The translations under genes and the position numbers were made by a program. Source: Megascapheus bottae (lineage: Eukaryota; Chordata; Mammalia; Rodentia; Geomyidae). From it: a stretch of DNA of 64,000 bases. This document shows, one piece after another, positions 61,762-64,000 of this stretch. The notes beneath the pieces were generated by a model, which ran no database searches, had not been told where the DNA came from, and saw only the letters and a program-made list of their open reading frames with translations. The DNA lies in the NCBI GenBank assembly GCA_024803745.1, contig JANJXV010000014.1, positions 2,031,001 through 2,095,000 on the forward strand, read 5' to 3'. Within the stretch, counting starts at the first letter, position 1, and each line of letters starts with the position of its first letter.

Positions 61762-62229
61762 TGTTGGGAGCAGAGTGCAGGGTCAGGCTGGTCTGTGAAT
61801 CTACATCACTGAGTAAGATAACCACACAACGAAATGAGCTGTTTTATGACACCATGCCTATAAACTTTGAGATATATCGTCGGTATTGTGAATCACTTTC
61901 TGCTGAGACTTGATTACCATTGGGTACAAATGTGTTATTGCTTTATCACTCTCTGCTGAGACATATAGAGAGAGTAAACACGTGGACCTCCCCCGCCCTG
62001 CCCACCTTTGTGCTGATAGGCTCCTGGATCCTATATTAGCTGAATGTACTTCCTCAATAAATGATTTCCTGCTTGTGATGGGTCTCCCTGATGCGAGGGA
62101 TGGCTGGGTACAGGCGGTCAGTCGGTCCTCTCCTTTCTCGGCTCGTCCTGGTCCGGGCGTGTTCTCTCTCTCTCCTGCAGGTCGGGAGAAACCCACCTGA
62201 ACTGAGGACTAAAAATCCTGACACAGTTC
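61756..62229 (+). mobile_element. Solo LTR (class II-like) nested in a SINE
   Basis: LTR 61762-62223 (462 bp) starts TGTTGGGAGC and ends CCTGACA. TSD CAGCTC (61756-61761) / CAGTTC (62224-62229), one mismatch; the boundary is confirmed because removing the LTR and one TSD restores the SINE order 'acagct.ccactt.tagcc'. TATA-like 'tatatta' 62032-62038; AATAAA 62056-62061. Its U3 shares 'cttgattaccattgggtac' and 'gtgttattgctttatcactctctgctg' with the provirus at 14380, while its R/U5 resembles the solo LTR at 38001. Confidence 0.9.
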
Positions 62230-62325
62230 CACTTGTAGCCTTTTGCAGGTTCCAGGTTGGCTTCAAACCACAATCCTTAGATCACTTTCACCTGAGTAGC
62301 TAGAATTATAGGAGTGCTGCATGCA
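62224..62325 (-). mobile_element. 7SL-Geo composite SINE, part 2
   Basis: 'ccacttgtagccttttgcagg', 'ccaggttggcttcaaaccac', 'cctgagtagctagaattatagg': linker and 7SL head of the element begun at 61683. Confidence 0.82.
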
Positions 62326-62576
62326 CCTATAATTCCCTATAAAGGGATTTTTTTCAAAAGTACAGTATCTTCAGTTAATAAATTTGATTGAAGCCCTAAG
62401 TCCCAATGTAAAGCTTCCTGCTCTTATAAAGTTTCCTAGATTGTGTTCTAATAGAATTTGTAGGAAGACAGGATAGTTTTGGTTTAATGTAAATATATGC
62501 ATGTAAATTTAAAGTATTTATCTCAGTATGAGATTATCTTGACCCTTTTCAGTTTTTGCTTGTAGTTTTGTTTGTA
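62326..62576. other. Unique AT-rich DNA, no gene seen
   Basis: Nothing recognised. Confidence 0.4.
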
Positions 62577-62866
62577 AGATGGTAATGAGGTTTGAACTCT
62601 GGTCTTCATGCTTTTTAGATAGGTATTCTTTTTTTTTTTTTGCCAGTCCTGGGCTTGAGCTCAGGGCCTGAGCACTGTCCTTGGACTTTCTCAAGGCTAG
62701 AGCTCTACCACTTGAGCCTCAGCACCACTTCTGGCTTTTTTCTATGTATGTGGTACTGAGGATTCGAACCTGGGTCTTCATGCATGCTAGGCAAGCACTT
62801 TAACCACTAGGCCAAACTCCCGGCCTAGATAGGCATTCTTAACCACTGATCAACACCAATAGCCTA
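62577..62866 (-). mobile_element. Older ID-like monomer split by an IDL-Geo copy
   Basis: Outside the inner SINE, 'atggtaatgaggtttgaactctgg', 'ttcatgctttttagatagg' (62577-62630) joins 'aaccactgatcaacaccaatagcc' (from 62841): the complement of a tRNA-like monomer with A-box 'gatcagtggttaag' and B-box 'agttcaaacct'. Confidence 0.7.
62631..62825 (-). mobile_element. IDL-Geo SINE with TSD, nested
   Basis: T-tail, 'cctgggcttgagctcagggc', 'ctaccacttgagcctcagc', 'ggtactgaggattcgaacctggg', 'ttaaccactaggccaaactc'. TSD 'tagataggtattctt' (62616-62630) / 'tagataggcattctt' (62826-62840), one mismatch. Confidence 0.94.
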
Positions 62867-62884
62867 CTTTCAGAGTACTTTCCT

Positions 62885-63200
62885 AGTCATCTAAGAATCT
62901 TCCAATGGATTTCCATCATGCTTAGGATAAAATCTGTACTTTTTAACCTAGTTTGTAAAGTTCTTTGTCATCTGGATCCTGTTTATTTACTAATATTCAT
63001 TTTGTACCACGTTTTATCTTATTCGCTTATCTAGTGAGAGTGACTTCCAAAAAATCACCAAGCCTCTCCAACACTGTGATTTTAATACTATCTTTTTACC
63101 TACCTGCAGCATTCTTTTCTTACCATGTTTTTGTTTTCCTAAAATTACAAAGGAGTTACCAGTTAGTGAAGCAGTTTATGATTTTTCATGAAAGTTCTTT
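62885..63200 (+). mobile_element. L2 3' region
   Basis: 'aatcttccaatggatttccatc', 'tgcttaggataaaatctgtactttttaacctagtttgtaaagttctttgtcatctgg', 'cctgtttatttactaatattc' follow the L2 order ('ccttaggataaaatccaaactcctta...ctttgtgatctggc'). Confidence 0.7.
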
Positions 63201-63901
63201 TCTTGCTGTTCAAATGGATGTCTTCCTGTTTTCATATTTTGCCTTAAAGCCACTTGTCTGACTATTCATCCCAAAGAGACAATTTCCATCATATTTCACT
63301 CTGTTTTAATTCTACAAGGAAGAAAAGATTGGAAACTCGAATTTGCACTTAGTAGTAAATTCTTATCACTGAGTATGTTGTTTTTCTTATTTATTGCTTG
63401 ATTGCTTGTAAATCTCTTCATGCTTAAATATTGAACAATCATGGCATAAATTTTTCTCCTGCTGCATCCCCAAAACATTCAATTCACTAAGACCTATGTC
63501 CTGTTACCTTTTTTTTTCCCAAGTTAATACTTCCTAATTGACATATGTAAAGATGTATATGTATAGGAGAAAATGACATTCTGTTTAGCTCTCTACACTT
63601 TCATATGGTGAGAGGAATTTTAATGAATGGAATAGATATTCACTTAAATTAGAATGCGTGCCCCTTACATAGTGAATAATGGCCCTTATTCTATACCATA
63701 GTTATAGAAAGAAACATATGATGTCCTAGCTCTCTTACAGCCTTATGATAGCACTAATGTGCCAGATGTAGTAAGAAGTTTGCAGTTGAGGTAGAAAAGT
63801 TTCAAATCCAAAATGTAAGGAAATAGACCACCACTGAGCTTTCTCCATTTACCCAGAGAAAGTGTGTCATCACACAGTTGTCACCTCCCCATCTAAGGCA
63901 C
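63201..63901. other. Unique AT-rich DNA, no gene seen
   Basis: Nothing recognised. Confidence 0.4.
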
Positions 63902-63902
63902 A

Positions 63903-64000
63903 TTTTTTTTTTTGCCAATCGTGGGCTTCAGCTCAGGGACCCCTGAGCACTGTCCTTGGACTTTCTCAAGTTTAGAGCTCTACCACTTGAGCCTCAGCAC
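63903..64000 (-). mobile_element. IDL-Geo SINE, cut by window end
   Basis: T-tail, 'gtgggcttcagctcaggg', 'ggactttctcaagtttagagctctaccacttgagcctcagc'. The short 'ctttctcaa' form of Geo predicts an IDL left monomer beyond the edge. Confidence 0.85.

Overview
The window is ordinary nuclear DNA of a rodent. It is AT-rich, full of retroposons and microsatellites, and has no protein-coding gene, rRNA gene, tRNA gene or CRISPR array that I can support. The best clue to the host is its SINEs. At least twelve copies are dimers: a tRNA-Ala/ID-like left monomer (A-box, B-box, linker to 'gaaaaagcc') followed by a right monomer ending in '...ctcaagcccaggactggc' plus an A-rich tail. This is the published description of IDL-Geo, a SINE restricted to the superfamily Geomyoidea (kangaroo rats, pocket mice, pocket gophers). 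I therefore infer a geomyoid rodent; genus is not decided by anything I can see. A second abundant SINE joins a 7SL/B1-like head to a longer variant of the same Geo-type right monomer.

Layout. 0-6 kb: a pyrimidine tract, MIR, MER5-like and L1 relics, the first SINEs. 6-12 kb: a dense SINE cluster with microsatellites in SINE tails, an MLT1-type LTR near 7 kb and an L1 tail that split an older SINE. 12.8-13.4 kb: a 5'-truncated L1 with clear target-site duplication (TSD). 14.38-17.25 kb: a complete but internally deleted class II (ERVK/betaretrovirus-like) provirus with two LTRs, 6-bp TSD, a lysine-tRNA-type primer binding site, purine-rich tandem repeats, a CpG-rich direct repeat leading into a TATA box, and a short env-like remnant; gag, pro and pol are absent. 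17-31 kb: scattered SINEs, MIRs and an old L1. 31-37 kb: mostly unique AT-rich DNA with microsatellites. 37.5-40 kb: an MLT1 LTR, a solo LTR with a perfect 6-bp TSD and an L1 3' end. 41-47.7 kb: sparse repeats. 47.75-48.7 kb, 55.4-55.95 kb and 58.7-61.6 kb: repeat-poor stretches that look like conserved noncoding DNA, the first with a near-perfect RFX X-box palindrome. 49-52.7 kb: L2, purine and pyrimidine tracts. 56.5-58.7 kb: nested L1 and SINE insertions. 61.7-62.9 kb: a solo LTR inside a SINE, and an IDL-Geo inside an older ID-like SINE.

No set of cooperating genes is present. What the window records is a history of retroposition: nested insertions with readable TSDs give a relative order (old ID/7SL SINEs, then 7SL-Geo, then LTRs, L1 tails and IDL-Geo). 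The most distinctive object is the small, apparently non-autonomous provirus. All family names rest on recognition by eye, not on alignment.
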